A DNA stretch of 64,000 bases from Gyrodactylus bullatarudis (GCA_012064415.1 SSNU01000075.1:268239-332238), one strand, 5' to 3'; positions 1-12,893 are shown, numbered from the stretch's first letter. Notes: generated from the letters alone by a model not told the origin. Numbers and translations are program-made.

Positions 1-1221
1 CAAGAGTTACCCATCTGGCCAAATGGATTTTTCCTGGCTCATTTCTTGTTACAAACTCTTTGAGCTTGATGGGGGCTACGTTGGTACCAGAAGTGATAAG
101 ATCTGCTACTGCAAAGAGATAACGTTGGTCTGAACTTAGATTTTTAACAACATCATCATCTAGATCAGGCATATCGACATCTATCCGACCGAATTCTACC
201 AAGGGAAGATTTTCAGGTATCTCTTTTATAGATTTACCGATGTCACCTTGAAAAGAAAGAATAAAAGATTTTAAAAATTATCAAGTAATAAAATGACTGA
301 ATGAATAAAATTAACCTGAAAATGCTTCAGGACCATATGCGCGTCCATTAACGTTGAAAAATACAGCTTTGAGAACCAATTCAAGCGTATGGAGTTGACA
401 AACAAACCAAGTAAGAGGACACTGCAAAGACCCTTCCGATTGAGCTATAGTTCCTCTGTTCTCTCCAATATTGGCATTGGTACCATCGCAGATGACCGCC
501 TTCAAAGAATAAATTGAATTTGTATTATCTAATGTCTTGAATATTGCATTTCTCATTTCTTGAGAAGAACCATTAGGAGTAACAATTGAATCAACAAAAT
601 TATCATTTGGTTGGGCCACCAGAACGAGATTATTCTCTTTAGTCTTCCTTTTTTCGTACGCCAAAGTTTCATTTTTCCTAGAATCAAATTCCAAGAAGGT
701 TATTTCCTTTAGAATTCTTGAAAGATATTCTTCTTCCAGTTCTTTCTTAATCCTTTTAAATGTTCTTTGGCTAACGTAAACATCTTGATTAAATATGCCT
801 AAGATGCAAGTGAACAGATTCAAAATATAGCAGGCCACGTTAACTGATATCCCATGCTCAATGCATTTTTCAACAATTAATATGAGGAGGGCTTTCCGTA
901 AAGAACCTTCATAGACAAATTGCTCTTCTTCAGTAGAAATTTCTTCATAGTTCATCTTCCTCTTCTTGGCACGAGGAGGATTATAAGGTGGTGGGCTTTG
1001 AGTAGGACTAGGAGCGAATGGTTCTCCAGAAGTTGCTGGATCCCCAGAACTTGAAGATGAAATCGGAGGAATAGCAGAAACTGATCTGTTGGTTGCTGAT
1101 AGATTCAATAAAGAATTTTCTGAATTAGGCAGTTGTTCCTCAATGAAGAGATCTTTTATGTCATGATATTCCGACCGAAATTCATTTGGACAGGACTCTC
1201 CTAGTGGACAACGACACTTGA
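1..1221 (-). CDS. Uncharacterised, probably mobile-element-related protein, partial at left edge
   Basis: Two coding pieces on the minus strand, 1221-316 and 246 to beyond the left edge, are joined by a 69-base GT-AG intron. The phase fits: the G left before the donor plus GT after the acceptor restores Gly in EAFSG-DIGKSIK. An acceptor-like TTCTACATAG just before 1221 suggests this is an internal exon; the upstream exon was not found. The protein has a Ser/Pro-rich low-complexity stretch with a basic RAKKRK patch, then a conserved-looking block (VICDGTNANIGENRG, CQLHTLELVLKAVF, GPEAFSG) and later HLARWVTL. From memory, similar CDGT...LH.NEL...FSGPIGK proteins recur as uncharacterised families in arthropods and other invertebrates and often look transposon-associated. 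No catalytic domain is recognisable. Function is not assigned. Confidence 0.5.
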
Positions 1222-3533
1222 CTATGTAGAACAATTTAGAATACAGAAGTATTACTTATACCTCTCCCTCCAATTTAATACTTGAATATAGGTATGAATA
1301 CATCATTGATTCATTCTGATTGGTCCATTTCGACGCTGATTTGGGGGATTTTCGCAGTAACTGATTTAGACCATTAGTCTAATTTCTTTGACACTCGAGA
1401 TGTCGTAATAATTTTCAGAAATCACATCTAATTGATTAGTTACTACCAGTTTATTTAGGGTACCAACTCTGTAAAGACCATTTTGTTCATAACTCTTAGT
1501 TATTACACCTATTATAAAGCTAGTTGACATGAAGATGAGAATTTATTTTTTTTTTACAAAAAACTCAATATTTTACTCAGAAAAGTCAGAAAAATAATTA
1601 TTTTTCGAATTCCACAATCAAATGAACCAACAAGTTGTGGAAATTTTAAAAAATTTCTGAAAAAATTCTATTTTTTACATATATTAAATATTGCCAGCTT
1701 TTTTAGGTTGCCAAATTCTGGAATATTATAGCGTAATCCTTGGCGGTTAGTGCTTACTATATAAGTATAAGTTACGACAAGGTCTCTAAGTTTCTCTTGA
1801 CCTTTGAGCATTACATTCCACAAATTGTTGTCTATTTTTTAAGAAGTTTTCAAGATATTTAAGCAGTTTTGAGCAAATTTTGAATTTTGCAGTTGTCTTC
1901 TATCTTGAAAGTAAGAATTTGCCTGCATCTTGAACATTTTCCTATGAAAATCAATCTCTCAGATACAAAATTCACTGACCTTCTCAGTGTGTTTGGGTAA
2001 TGAGGGCTTATTAGCTAGACTCACTAAAGTCACACTGATTTCCCAGACACATGGCAACACATATACGTAATACTCATGTGTATGTGTGAGAGAAAAATGT
2101 GAAGCTAACATCCATTCAGATTTAGGAATATAAATTCTCTTGTTTGTAACAAGCATTTTTTGATGAATCATGATTGATGCAAAACATGCCATACATATTT
2201 TAAGCGTTTTTTTTGATATTGAAACATTTATTCATAAAAATACGATGATTTGTACAGCAAAAGTGTGTTTATGATTAAAAATATGACCTAATATGATTTT
2301 ATAACGGTTTTAAAAACTGTAGATTCACAGACTAAAATATAACTTTTAAGACTTTTTGAGGCCCTGGTAATCTGTGTATTCACAAACCATAAGATGGACA
2401 AAAGAATGAAAAAAAATCCCTGGGACTTTAAGTCTAAACAAAATAATGTTTAAAAATCCCGGTCAAATAAATCCCTGCTACTTTGACCAAAATATCCTTA
2501 TTATTATTATGAAAAAATTACAAGAAAAGTCCTATCAGATCTATCAATTTTCAATTTGCTAAATTCTAATCAGTCTCAATTCTGCCTTATGCAATTAATA
2601 CGTTGACTTCCAGGATCCTGGTCAAACTCGGCCAATGAACCAATACAATTGACCTCACCCCCCCCTCCTCTACCCCCTCCCTTTTTTTAATGTAGCATTT
2701 TATAATCGAACCTGATTGGTCAGATATTCTTTTCCACTTTTAACCTTGAATAAACTTTTATTCTTGAACCATTCTTCTTGAATGTAATAAGTTAGTCCAT
2801 CCTTTCTATATTCTACATGTATCAAGTCCAAAATTGTTGAGATAATGTTGAGTTTCTCAGGATTCTTTGAACCAAAACCATAAGTTGACCTAATTCTAAC
2901 ATCTCAGTCCTGTGCAATGTACATTATAAATCTCTATAGATAAATAAATAAAGAGAAAAAAGAATGAAAATCTCATTTCACGATGAAAGTTCTTCTCCAG
3001 AATCTCTTGGATTTGATTCTAATCGTAAGACGAATAAAAAATTAATTTTATAATTCAACAGACTCTATCCTGTTCATGCATTGTTTTAGCCCTTGTAGAG
3101 ACTATCAAGGTATCTGTATTCATTACAAGCATACAAATTCTCCTTGGTTTGACACTGATGCTGTTCAGGACATGGAATTTCGTCCATCGAATAAGATATG
3201 AGAGAAAACTGCCATTTAGGTTAGTAAGTTTCCTTCACTTAATTCTTTAGTTCATGTCTGCATCAATTACAATTATTGCATTTTGTTTACTCAATTTGAT
3301 CTTGGTTAAAAGGGAATATTTCCAATTTAATGATACCAGATTTATTGAAGTAAAAACAAAATTAGAACAATTATTCCTTAAAAATACAAGGAACATTTTT
3401 TTCTTCATATTTATAACAAAATTTATCATATTATCCTTAGAAACACTTATGTATTTGTGGAAATCTATGCAAACAGACACATCATATTAGAATTTTTAAA
3501 GTTTATTCAAATTTTAAATAATAAATACAAGTT
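1222..3533. other. Intergenic region
   Basis: No convincing gene. Open frames here are short and in low-complexity AT-rich DNA. The one structured piece is an interspersed repeat at about 1880-2095, listed separately. The part nearest 3530 is the 3' flank of the ENY2 gene. Confidence 0.6.
1880..2095 (+). repeat. Interspersed repeat R1, copy 1
   Basis: Shares the stretches GCAGTTGTCTTCTATCTTGA and GTGTGTTTGGGTAATGAGGG with two further copies near 20.2-20.46 kb (inverted) and 21.56-21.74 kb (direct). This copy diverges more from those two than they do from each other. No coding capacity. Confidence 0.75.
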
Positions 3534-3890
3534 TCAAGAGTTAAAGTTAGTTTCTCTATCCATAAAATCACGAATCTCTTCGAGTAATTCCTTTTTCACA
3601 GTATCAGGAACCAATTTTCTGCCAATGGGAGTTATTTCTGTGACTAGATCATCAACAGTGAGAGCGTTCAATCCTCTCTGAGAAATTATTTCTAACAGTT
3701 AAAGGCTAGATTTACCTTTACAGTGTTCTTTGAGCTCATCTTTCCAGCCACACTCATTTAATCTGGTTCTTAAAAGACATTTAATTCTCTCTCTTTCTCC
3801 AGTTTGTGTAAGTTTTTCTCCTATATACGATCTAATGCGATTTTTTTCTTGTCTAAGTGTGAGAATTCATACTTACTCGATTGATGTCAT
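3534..3890 (-). CDS. ENY2: Transcription and mRNA export factor ENY2 (Sus1)
   Basis: Three exons, 3890-3877, 3852-3716 and 3691-3534, encode 102 residues, matching the usual ~100 for ENY2/Sus1. Both introns are only 24 bases (GTAAGT...TTAG and GTAAAT...TTAG). Diagnostic segments are [48 protein letters not shown] and [12 protein letters not shown], which align along the whole family. In known animals ENY2 is a small helical subunit of the SAGA deubiquitinase module and of the TREX-2 mRNA-export complex, acting in the nucleus and at nuclear pores. The acceptor of intron 2 was chosen at the TTAG because the nearer CAG breaks the frame. The gene lies 320 bp downstream of the SMARCAD1 stop on the same strand. 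Identification is firm. Confidence 0.95.
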
Positions 3891-4210
3891 TTTCGTAGTG
3901 ACTTAAGCAGTCAAACAAAAAAAGATTAATTTGGATCACATTTGTTTAGGTTGGTTTTAATTAGTTTCAAATTGAATTATTTGTTTTTTAAAAATAAATA
4001 ATAATAATAATTTTTATAATGGTAAATAATTTATTAATTTCATTATTGAATCAACTAGTCTAATTAATTAAATTCTTTAACCCTTAATAGTAAATCTGAT
4101 TGGATCTTTTTTATGCTTGAATAAAAGAGAAAATTTAAGAGAACTTTTTGCTGTATTTATATAAAATTTTAATATCCATATATTTATGTCATTCATTCTA
4201 ATGATCTTTT
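3891..4210. other. Spacer between SMARCAD1-like stop and ENY2 start
   Basis: AT-rich 320-bp spacer that must hold the 3' end of the SMARCAD1-like mRNA and the start region of ENY2. It contains AT-rich runs (AATAATAATAATTTTTA) but no motif I can assign with confidence. Confidence 0.4.
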
Positions 4211-7200
4211 TCATTCAATCAATTCGTCAAGCAGGGACTTGGCAAAGTTTTCGTCAAGTTTTAATTTAGATTTACTAGCTCCTTTGATAGGGGAGGAACC
4301 ATTTTTACTAGGACTGCCAAGCACTTTAAGTTCAGTGAATTCTTCTATTTCCTCTTCATCGTCAGATTCGTCAAGCTTTCTTTTCTTTCCTTTATCATTG
4401 CCATTGGAATTATTATCTAATTTTGTGCCTGTATTAGTCACATTCTCTTCTAGTTTGAGTTTCTCAGTTGCAATTCTCAAAATTGACTCTTCAATTGTGC
4501 CCTTTGAGACTAAACGAATAATTTGTACAGTTTTCTTCTGGCCCAGACGATGACATCTGTCTTCTGCTTGTTTATCATTATAGGGATTAAAGTCAATATC
4601 GTGGAGAATAACTGTATCAGCTCCAGTTAGATTAATTCCCTGGCCTCCAGCTCGAGTGCTAAGGAGGAAGACCTTGGTCTCTTTATCTGAGTTAAATTGA
4701 TCAATAAGATTTTGGCGTTCCTTAGTATCAGTACCACCATCCAGACGTACAAATTTTATTTTCATATCCTCCATGAAATCTTGAAGTATAGCTAGGACAA
4801 TAACAAATTGACTGAAAATCAATATTCGATGGCCTTCAGCGAATAGTTTTGGCAGATTCTCTTTAAGCCAAATTAACTTTCCGCTGGCTTCATCAATCTT
4901 CTCACGACTAATTGCCTTATCTTTAATGCACTAGGGAATAATAAAATTAGATTAAAAATAAAATCATAATATTTCAAGTTTATCAAACTTACATCGTACA
5001 TGAGACAAATTTTGTGTACTTGGTAGTCATTTAGATTTTCCAAGTCCTGAAGAATGTACTCTTCATCTGCGTCTTCGTGGCTCTTGTCTTTTTTGAGTTT
5101 TTTTGCCAAATTACTAAGATCAGTTGTGGTGTAGTAAAGCCTGGAACCAAGCATGGAATGATTCGAGAGTTTTCTTAGTTCCATCAGCTGACTAACAGCG
5201 GAATTACTACCGGAACTATGAGCCTTTGGATCCTTGAGTCCAGTCTTGAGTTTTTTCTGTGGCGTACTTTCACTAGGCTTATTTTTAGCCTCTTTAAAAG
5301 TCTTGATGAGATTTTTGTACAAATTCGCTTGATGAGGGCCCATTTCCACCAGGATTGTTTCGTCAACCTTTTTAGGGAGTTGAGATAGGACGTCATTCTT
5401 AAGGCGTCGCAGGCAGAATGGTTTCAACAGATTCTTTGCTTTCATAAGGCATTCAGTCTCGAATCTAACTTCATCTTTTATATCACTTGATTGTCCATAC
5501 ATTGAAAACATTTTCTTCAACAAGTCGACACTATTAAATGTCATGTTGGGCATTACAAAATGTAAAAGTGACATTAATTCAACCTGAAAAATAAAATAAA
5601 AATTAGATAAAAAAGTTGACTACTCAAAAGTATATTTAACATTGTAAAGCGTAAAACTAATTTAATAATAATAAATTAGGGCAACTTATGTAGTCATATT
5701 TAGGACACAAGTCATAAATTATAATTTATTCTAAAAGAATAAAGCCTTGAAAAATGTTTATATAAATGTATATGGACCACATTTTTCGAAAAACCAATAG
5801 GAATTCACTCCTTTTGATTTGAGTAGTCTAAAGAATACAGCTAGAAAAATGATTCTTTAAAAAAAAATTATGATGGGGAAAATATCAGGATTTATAGTAA
5901 TATAAATTTTATACTACAAATGAACAAATACAATATAAAAGTTAATTTTTTTTAATCACACTACTTGTGATTTATGAAAGTCAAATTTTAGGTTACCCTG
6001 ATAATAATGATAAAAGAAAAACTTACGAGGTTATTCTGGATAGGAGTACCGGTGAGAAGGATTTTCCTTTTAATTTGAAAGTTCATCAAAGCCTTGAATC
6101 TAGCTGAAGCGATATTCTTTAACATGTGAGCTTCGTCGAATATTCCATAATGGAATTCCAACTGTTTCATTAGGGTTCTATCTTCAATTGTACTAGTTCC
6201 AATACTGTACGAGGTAAGAATGACATCAAATTCTTCTTTCTTCAGAGCCTTTCGACGCTCTTTGCGTTCTTCCATGCTGCCTGAGTAGACACAGAGTTTT
6301 ATGTCAGGACACCAGAGTTTAAATTCACGTCTCCAATTATCCAGCGTTGATGATGGACAAATGACAAGATGAGGACCCGGTGTCTTGGTTTCCTTAAGAT
6401 GGGCAAGGAATGAAATTGCTTGAATTGTCTTGCCAAGACCCATTTCATCAGCAAGAATACCATTGAGATTCTCGTGGTGAAGAATTTTGAGCCAATTCAA
6501 TCCAACCAACTGATAGGGAGTTAGAGTAAAACTAATAGTAAAAATATTATTATTATTTACGCATTCATTCATATTGAATGAAAAAGGTAGCAAAATTTCA
6601 TTCAAGAGAAAAACATACTCCTTGTTAAGATTGGAGGGTTGACTTGTGAGAAATGTTGTTTTGGCTTGGTTATTTTCATCTTTCTCCATGGTTTCGGCCA
6701 GCTTTTTCAACTCATCCTCATTCGGCAAGCTAGTAGAGCAGGCTAATAGAGTGCCAACCATTTCTTGCATTCGGTCAGCGATATCTTGGCACTTGCTGAT
6801 TAATTCATTAACTTTTCGTCTCATGGCCATGATTTCTTTGTAGCCGTTGAGAAATGAAGTGGAATTATTCTTGGTTTGGGCAACACGATTAGTCAAATCA
6901 TCAATGTTTTTATATGGACGATTTGAGATAATGTATTCTGAGGACTTTTTGGAACATCCTGGAATTAGCCACAGCTCGCTTTGATTGGCTGTATTGAAAA
7001 AGTGGAGCATTTCTTCGCGATCATCGTTATTCATATTGTCAGAGGTTGTCTTGAAGGAAAATTGAGTGATAAATTAATAAAAGTTGGATCAAGTAAGGAT
7101 TTAGAGTATTAGTAGGATTTGATTTGATTTTCAAAATATACGCAAAAGAGGAACAAGAAAATAGAAGTGAGTTTATTCCATAAAGAGATTTGATTTTTTT

Positions 7201-8796
7201 ATAATTATTATATGTAGAGAGTAGTAGTTTAAAAAGGGTATGATTAATTATTTGAATAGGCCAGGAAATTATCCCACTCACATCATTGTCTCGAGTTTTA
7301 TCTTCTGGAAGAGAAAGAAAATTAGGACTATGAAAGTATAGAATTCATTTGGGAAAATGGACTAAACTAACTCTTGTGAATGTTTTGTAAATTCTCCAAA
7401 AGCTGTTCATCATAGCCGAGTTCTTTACCTCGATAAATCTTCTTTTTAACTTCAGCATCAATACGACTTTTGAAGAACTTTTTGGTATCTTCAATGACAG
7501 TAGCACTGCTTTTCACTGGTGACTTGGATTCATTTTCTTTCTTGATAGTAACATTTAAAGTAACATCTGTAGCAATTGTGGTGTTAGGAGATGATGTGGA
7601 ATTATCCATAGCCTGGTCGATGATTGAGGTTTCTTCGACTTTAATGGATCCATTAAGACTCTGATTGGAGGCAAGTCCCTTTTGTAAGAGGCCTAGATTA
7701 TTGGGAAGTTTTGCTTGGTTAATATCCCGTTCTGTCTCTTTAACTGGGGTGACAAATTCTGGTTTCAAATTACGCCTTGTTGTTTTGCTGGCTTTCATCA
7801 TTTCTTCAATAACTCTGGCAGTTCCTTTGGGACATTGTACAACCACTCCATTCGAATCAACTTCAACTTTACGATAGAAATAAGCAGAGCCGCCACGGAC
7901 ACTTCGACCATCTGGTCGGTTAGCTTTAACTAATTCTGGACAAAAGACATTAAAGTTTTTGGTGAGACCTTTGTAACATCGCACTGATTCCAATTTTGTC
8001 CCACCAATCGATTGATTAGGTTTAATGAGCTTAACCTTTTCTTTAGCCTTGAGCTTTTCTGCTTTCAGCTTGTTTAAATCCTCAAGAGTCTTATCATAGT
8101 CGTAGAGATTGGAGACGAAAACCCTGCCAATAATTCGCTTGTGTATCATCGGATACAGCTTGTATAGTTGTTCATGCTTTTCAAAATGATCACTGCCCTC
8201 ATACTTTTTCACATTTATGCATGGTCTGTTAAAAAATATATTGAAGGTTATAGACACAAGAAAGAAAAGGTAAAAACATACGCGATAGACTCTTCTGAGG
8301 CTGACATGAGCATTAAATTTGTAACAGGACTGGGACATGAGTAAGGCAATTCAATTTCATCTCGAACATTACCATCGAGATCCACAATAAACTCTGGCTC
8401 AACAGCATCTAAAGTAAAAAATATTCAATTAGGGATGAATTCAAATCATGTTTTATATACTACTTGGACGAAAATTATTTATATACTCATATTACTACTT
8501 GTAAACGATAAAAGGAAATAAAAATAAAAAGATGAATTTGGTCCCAATTTAAAATTGTAGTAATAGTCGATTACTGGCCTTTTGGGCTGTTGACATTTCA
8601 TTAAATTAAAAAAAATGAATCCTGCTTGTACTCACCAGTAGATGTATTAAGTCTAGAACTTCCAGAACTAAAAATAGAGGTAATAATAGAAAAAAACATA
8701 CTTGGAAAGTTTTGAAGGACTTCCACTCATACTAACTGATATGCTTCCGTGAGCTATTTCAACCGAATCTTTCTGGTCGCTTTGTTCTTCCGACAT
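4211..8796 (-). CDS. SMARCAD1: SMARCAD1/Fun30-type SNF2 chromatin remodeller
   Basis: Nine exons on the minus strand: 8796-8702, 8667-8636, 8408-8282, 8225-7372, 7304-7282, 7049-6619, 6531-6027, 5583-4993 and 4930-4211. They give 3378 nt, or 1125 residues, with every phase matching. The C-terminal two thirds align with SMARCAD1: a helical region (FFNTANQSELWLIPGCSKK), an ATPase core from about residue 522 with DEMGLGKT (Walker A), FDEAH (Walker B) and LTGTPIQNN, then helicase-C with ILIFSQF, STRAGGQGINLTGAD and DRCHRLGQ. The N-terminal ~377 residues are basic and of unknown fold; I see no CUE ubiquitin-binding motif there. The family slides or edits nucleosomes and works in heterochromatin maintenance and DNA-end resection in the nucleus. 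Introns are 34, 227, 56, 67, 232, 87, 443 and 62 bases. It shares a 132-bp divergent spacer with the phosphatase gene. Confidence 0.92.
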
Positions 8797-8928
8797 CTTT
8801 GAATGAATTTTAAATTTATATCTATTATTAACAAAAAATATTTTACAGTGTATGTTTAAACAAATTAAGGCGCACACTAAAATCAAATGTTTTCAACTTG
8901 ACAATTAAACATTTTGAAGTAATATGAA
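8797..8928. promoter_or_regulatory. Putative bidirectional promoter (SMARCAD1 / DUSP)
   Basis: Only 132 bp separate the two divergent start codons (8796 on minus, 8929 on plus), so the 5' UTRs and promoters must share this segment. No TATA or initiator element can be named with confidence. Confidence 0.5.
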
Positions 8929-11459
8929 ATGAAAAACATTTCTTGTACAGAGTTTGCTAAATTGATCAGGGAAACTAATCCTCTAATCATTGATGCCCAG
9001 TCATTTTCTCATTTCAATAGTAGCCATGTCATTAATGCTGTAAATATTGGTGGCACCAGAAACTTTAGACTCAAGTTACAGCAAGAAGCAGATAATTTTT
9101 CTCATTACTTTGATAAGATATTGCAATTTTATTCTATTGAAAGGAATAATATTTCCAACATTTTATTGTACAGTGATTCATCGACAATTAACCCTGATTT
9201 CGTCCACTTTCTCCGGACCAATATCCAAGAGGCAATACATTTAGATAATTTATATTTCCTTCAAGATGACTACATTAACTTTTCTGCTTTTTATCCTGAT
9301 CTGTGCTGGAATAGTTTGGAAAAATTATCGGCTGATGAAATTATTGCCTATAAGAAATCTGAATGTCCCCTTGAAGATATTGTCAATTCCCCTCTTGAAA
9401 TTTCCAAAAAAGATAGAAATCGCTCACTCAACCTAGAGAAAGTTGAAATACTATCCAGTTTCCAAACAGAACTCTCTGAAATTAGTCCACATTTCTATTT
9501 GGGATGTCAAAAGGATGCTGTACAAGAGGATGTTATTAGGAAATTCCAAATAACCCACATTTTGAATGTCTCAGTTAATGGGGAACAGTCGAAATTCATT
9601 GACGAGGATAAATTCAAACGAATCGCCCTTCTTGACAATTTTTCCGATCGAATAATTGATTGCTTTCCTGAGGCTTTTGCTTTTATCGATCAAGCAAAAG
9701 AGGAGGGTGGACGTGTTCTTGTCCACTGCTATGCTGGCATTTCTCGTTCACCAACTATTGCAATTGCCTACATGATGAATGTCAATAAATGGTCTATGGA
9801 TGAAGCATTTGAGTGAGTAGTAACAGCTAAAAATTTTCATGCTCAAATATCAATAGAGTTCTCAAGGTAAAGCCGAATCACTTTTTTAGCATGTTCAATT
9901 GGTAGATAATTACATGTAGATAGTAGCTTCTTTATTTCATTCATTAATTCATTTTAAGATCTGTTTTTGAGATGAATATCAAATTTTTACGTCTATAACG
10001 TTCATTTTTTAGCAGCATCCTTTGATAAAATAATATTGGATCCGATCAGTAGTGAAGCTCTACTAATAAGTAGAGAAAATATAAAATATAAAAAACTTTA
10101 TTCATGTGTGTCTAACTTAGAAATAAATCTTTTCTTGAGTAATGAGGATCATTAATAAATTCATAAGCAAAAAACAGATTTGGGATTATACGATAGATAG
10201 GAATTATAAACGTCAATTTCTATTTTAATTTACCAACTTAATTTTTATAATCTAAAAGTCAAATGATTGTCGTTATTTATAGTCATTTTCGGACATTTTT
10301 AGTCTTATTTTTAGTAGTAAATTCATTCTACATAGTATGTGTACAATTTTTTTTTAAACTAGAAAATTATAAATCAATGAATAATTTACTTTGAAAATCT
10401 TACACATTAAAGCAGAAAAAGATTGACGCATGAAATTTTATCAATTGTAATTTTAATAGGGAGAGGTCATTTGAATCTCTGTATTTCATTTTATTTATAA
10501 GAATTGAAAAAATGCGAAAAAATGACTCTATAGTAAATTATTGAGTAACTAAAAGTATGACATGTAACTAACTAACCATACTCGTACGTATACGCTAATA
10601 CTCCTTCTCAAAACAATAGATTTCATTCAAATTTTACAATTTAGTTTTGTCAAGTCACGTCGGAAGAGTATCTCTCCAAACTTCAACTTTCTCGGTCAAC
10701 TAGTTGAATTCGAGAGACAACTCAAGATTCCAAAATGCCAAAATCTCGAAAAATCAAACCCTGTTCCCTTGTACATAGAAAAAGATCAAATTTTAAATTT
10801 TGCTTCCGAAAACAAATCAGAATCTCAATTAACGTCTTCCTCGAGGATAGGAGCCAAGCGGCCATCTTCCCTCAAAATATCAATTTTCCCATCTAGCAAG
10901 GAGAATATTGACCAAAAGAGTCCCTCAGAAGGCAAGAGGTCACGCATGATTACTTCCCCTGTATTGCCTAGTCCATGTTCTGGATTATCAAATCTTGGTT
11001 TAGCCTCGCCAACAATACCATCTAAAATTTCAGTAAGTAAATACATTATTTTTATACCTTTTTGAATAGAGACACAAAACTAATTTTTACATTTTCTTTC
11101 AGCCAAAGTTTGCTATACGTGGACTTAAACGACCGAATTCTCTAGTTAAACATGATCTCCTCGAGGTTAAATCTGAAGAAACTAATGTCAAGAAAAAGAG
11201 TCCGCTCGGAATAACTTGTCTTTCATTAAAAATGGTGGATTCAAAGTTTAGCAGGAATCTTGAAAATTTTCTTAATTATTTAAATCGTGAAACTAAATAT
11301 AAAAGTTTTATGAAAGATAAAGATGACGAAAATTACATTAAACAAACCCTTTCGAGTCCTCAAATAAATTTCATTGAAGAAGACGATGAAATTAAGGATA
11401 ATTTCAATAACACTAATCACTTTCCAATATTCAAAAGTTGTATGAATCTTTTCAATTGA
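8929..11459 (+). CDS. Dual-specificity MAP kinase phosphatase, DUSP8/16-like
   Basis: Three exons, 8929-9812, 10645-11032 and 11103-11459, encode 542 residues. Residues ~1-150 form a rhodanese-like MAPK-docking domain (LIIDAQSFSHFNSSHVINAV). Residues ~185-325 form the phosphatase domain, with the signature HCYAGISRS (Cys267 nucleophile, following Arg) and an upstream Asp-containing loop. The exon 1-2 junction restores EAFDFVKSRRKSISPNFNF and then LGQLVEFERQL. The 'ISPNFNFLGQLxEFE' tail and the long Ser/Lys-rich C-terminus are typical of the JNK/p38-directed DUSP8/16 group. The expected role is dephosphorylation of Thr and Tyr in activated MAP kinases. Intron 1 is 832 bases and intron 2 is 70. 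Orthology below DUSP8/16-like is not decided. Confidence 0.9.
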
Positions 11460-11829
11460 ATTTTTTCTATGATTTTATAAAAGTTTTATTTAAACTTTAA
11501 TTATTTGTCAATATTTCATTTATTAGCTTAGTAGTGGAAAATAGCTAATATGCACTTACAAAAACTACAAATTTTGTAGTTCAAATTTTTAATATCAACG
11601 ACTGATTGAGTAGTGGTTGACGAGTCCATAAATTTTTTGTAATGTAAAGATTATTGTAAAAAGGTAGAATTACAGTTTAATTGAAGCTAAACTAAATTTT
11701 AGTTACTAAAATTTTAAAATTGAAAATTGAATTATCTCGTTAATTTTTTTTAAACAAAATTAATTTGGCGTGATCAAAAAATTATTGTTTTGTTATTACC
11801 ACCATATAAATTTTGAGACTCATAGACTT
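11460..11829. other. Spacer between DUSP-like gene and NUBP2
   Basis: 370 bp of AT-rich DNA with no convincing ORF. It holds the 3' UTR of the phosphatase gene and the NUBP2 promoter or 5' UTR. Confidence 0.5.
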
Positions 11830-12786
11830 ATGATTGTGAATTACAATAAGAATTGCATTTATATGACCTAACAATTTTTATTTTTAGGAACAAGAAACAA
11901 TTACTTTGGGTCTCAAGAATGTCAAAAAGGTTTTTCTTGTTCTCAGTGGTAAGGGAGGAGTTGGAAAATCAACTGTAACTGTCGAATTAGCGCTTAGTTT
12001 ATGGAAACTTGGTTTAAAAGTTGGAATTTTAGATATTGACATCTGTGGACCGTCAGTGCCCAAAATGCTAGGCTTGTCAAAGAAAGAAGTAACTCAATTC
12101 AATACCAAACTATGAAATAAATTTTATTAATGTACTCTCTTTATTTCAAGATTCATCAATGCAGTCAAGGATGGCTCCCTGTGATAGCAGATCATCCAGA
12201 TGGAAGATTTAAAGTTGTTTCAATTGATTTTCTCATGGTAGAGAATAAAGATTGTGCTATTATCTGGCGAGGTGCTCGAAAATCTGGAATGATAGCTCAA
12301 TTGATGGGCACAGCTGTCTGTTGGAATGATCTTGATGTTTTACTCATCGATACTCCTCCAGGTACATCTGATGAGCATATATCAGCTATAGAATGGGCTA
12401 AAAACTCTCCTCAATTTGGAGATAAACTAACTGGAGCAATCATTGTAACCACTCCTCAACGAGTATCAATAGCTGATGTTCGTAAAGAGATCAATTTCTG
12501 TGAAGTAAACTCTGTAAAGATAGTTGGCTTAATTGAAAATATGTGCGGCTATCTATGCGAGCACTGTAAGGAGTGTAATTTCATATTCAGTCATGGAGGT
12601 GGCGAGCAGTTAGCCAAAGAGAAAGGCATTCATTTTATGGGTCGAATTCCAATTGATCCAAAACTTATTGAAATTTTGGACGCTGATCTTGATTTCAAGA
12701 CAAAGTCAGAGTATGAATCAGAACATTTTAAGAACATATCCAAATATATTTTTGAAAAATATTTAAGAGATACCATAAAAAATTAG
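11830..12786 (+). CDS. NUBP2: Cytosolic Fe-S cluster assembly ATPase NUBP2 (Cfd1)
   Basis: Coding exons 11888-12088 and 12151-12786, separated by a 62-base intron, plus a tentative six-base first exon at 11830-11835 (Met-Ile) joined by a 52-base intron. The exon at 11888 starts straight after ATTTTTAG and has no ATG of its own. Key motifs are [10 protein letters not shown] (deviant Walker A), [29 protein letters not shown] (Walker B/switch), GAIIVTTPQ and [15 protein letters not shown], which carries the CxxC that binds a bridging 4Fe-4S cluster. NUBP2 forms a scaffold with NUBP1 for cytosolic and nuclear Fe-S protein maturation. The length (~280 residues) fits the family, and the longer Cys-rich N-terminus of NUBP1 is absent. 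An AATAAA lies at 12834-12839. It converges on CHID1, with 107 bp between the stop codons. Confidence 0.9.
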
Positions 12787-12893
12787 AAAGTGTTTTTTCT
12801 AACCACTGTATTTTCTATATAAAAATGTTGAAAAATAAAATTTATAATTGTTATTTTGATGTAGAAAATGATGTATTTTGATAGATGGAAAAA

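Noticed and set aside
7282..8796. Reading the N-terminal exons as a separate gene from the SMARCAD1 helicase
   Set aside because: Every junction from 8796 to 4211 is phase-consistent, no stop or polyadenylation signal intervenes, and the sum is an exact multiple of three.
9047..11046. Alternative-frame and antisense ORFs over the phosphatase gene
   Set aside because: They overlap a gene with clear domain homology and have no support of their own.
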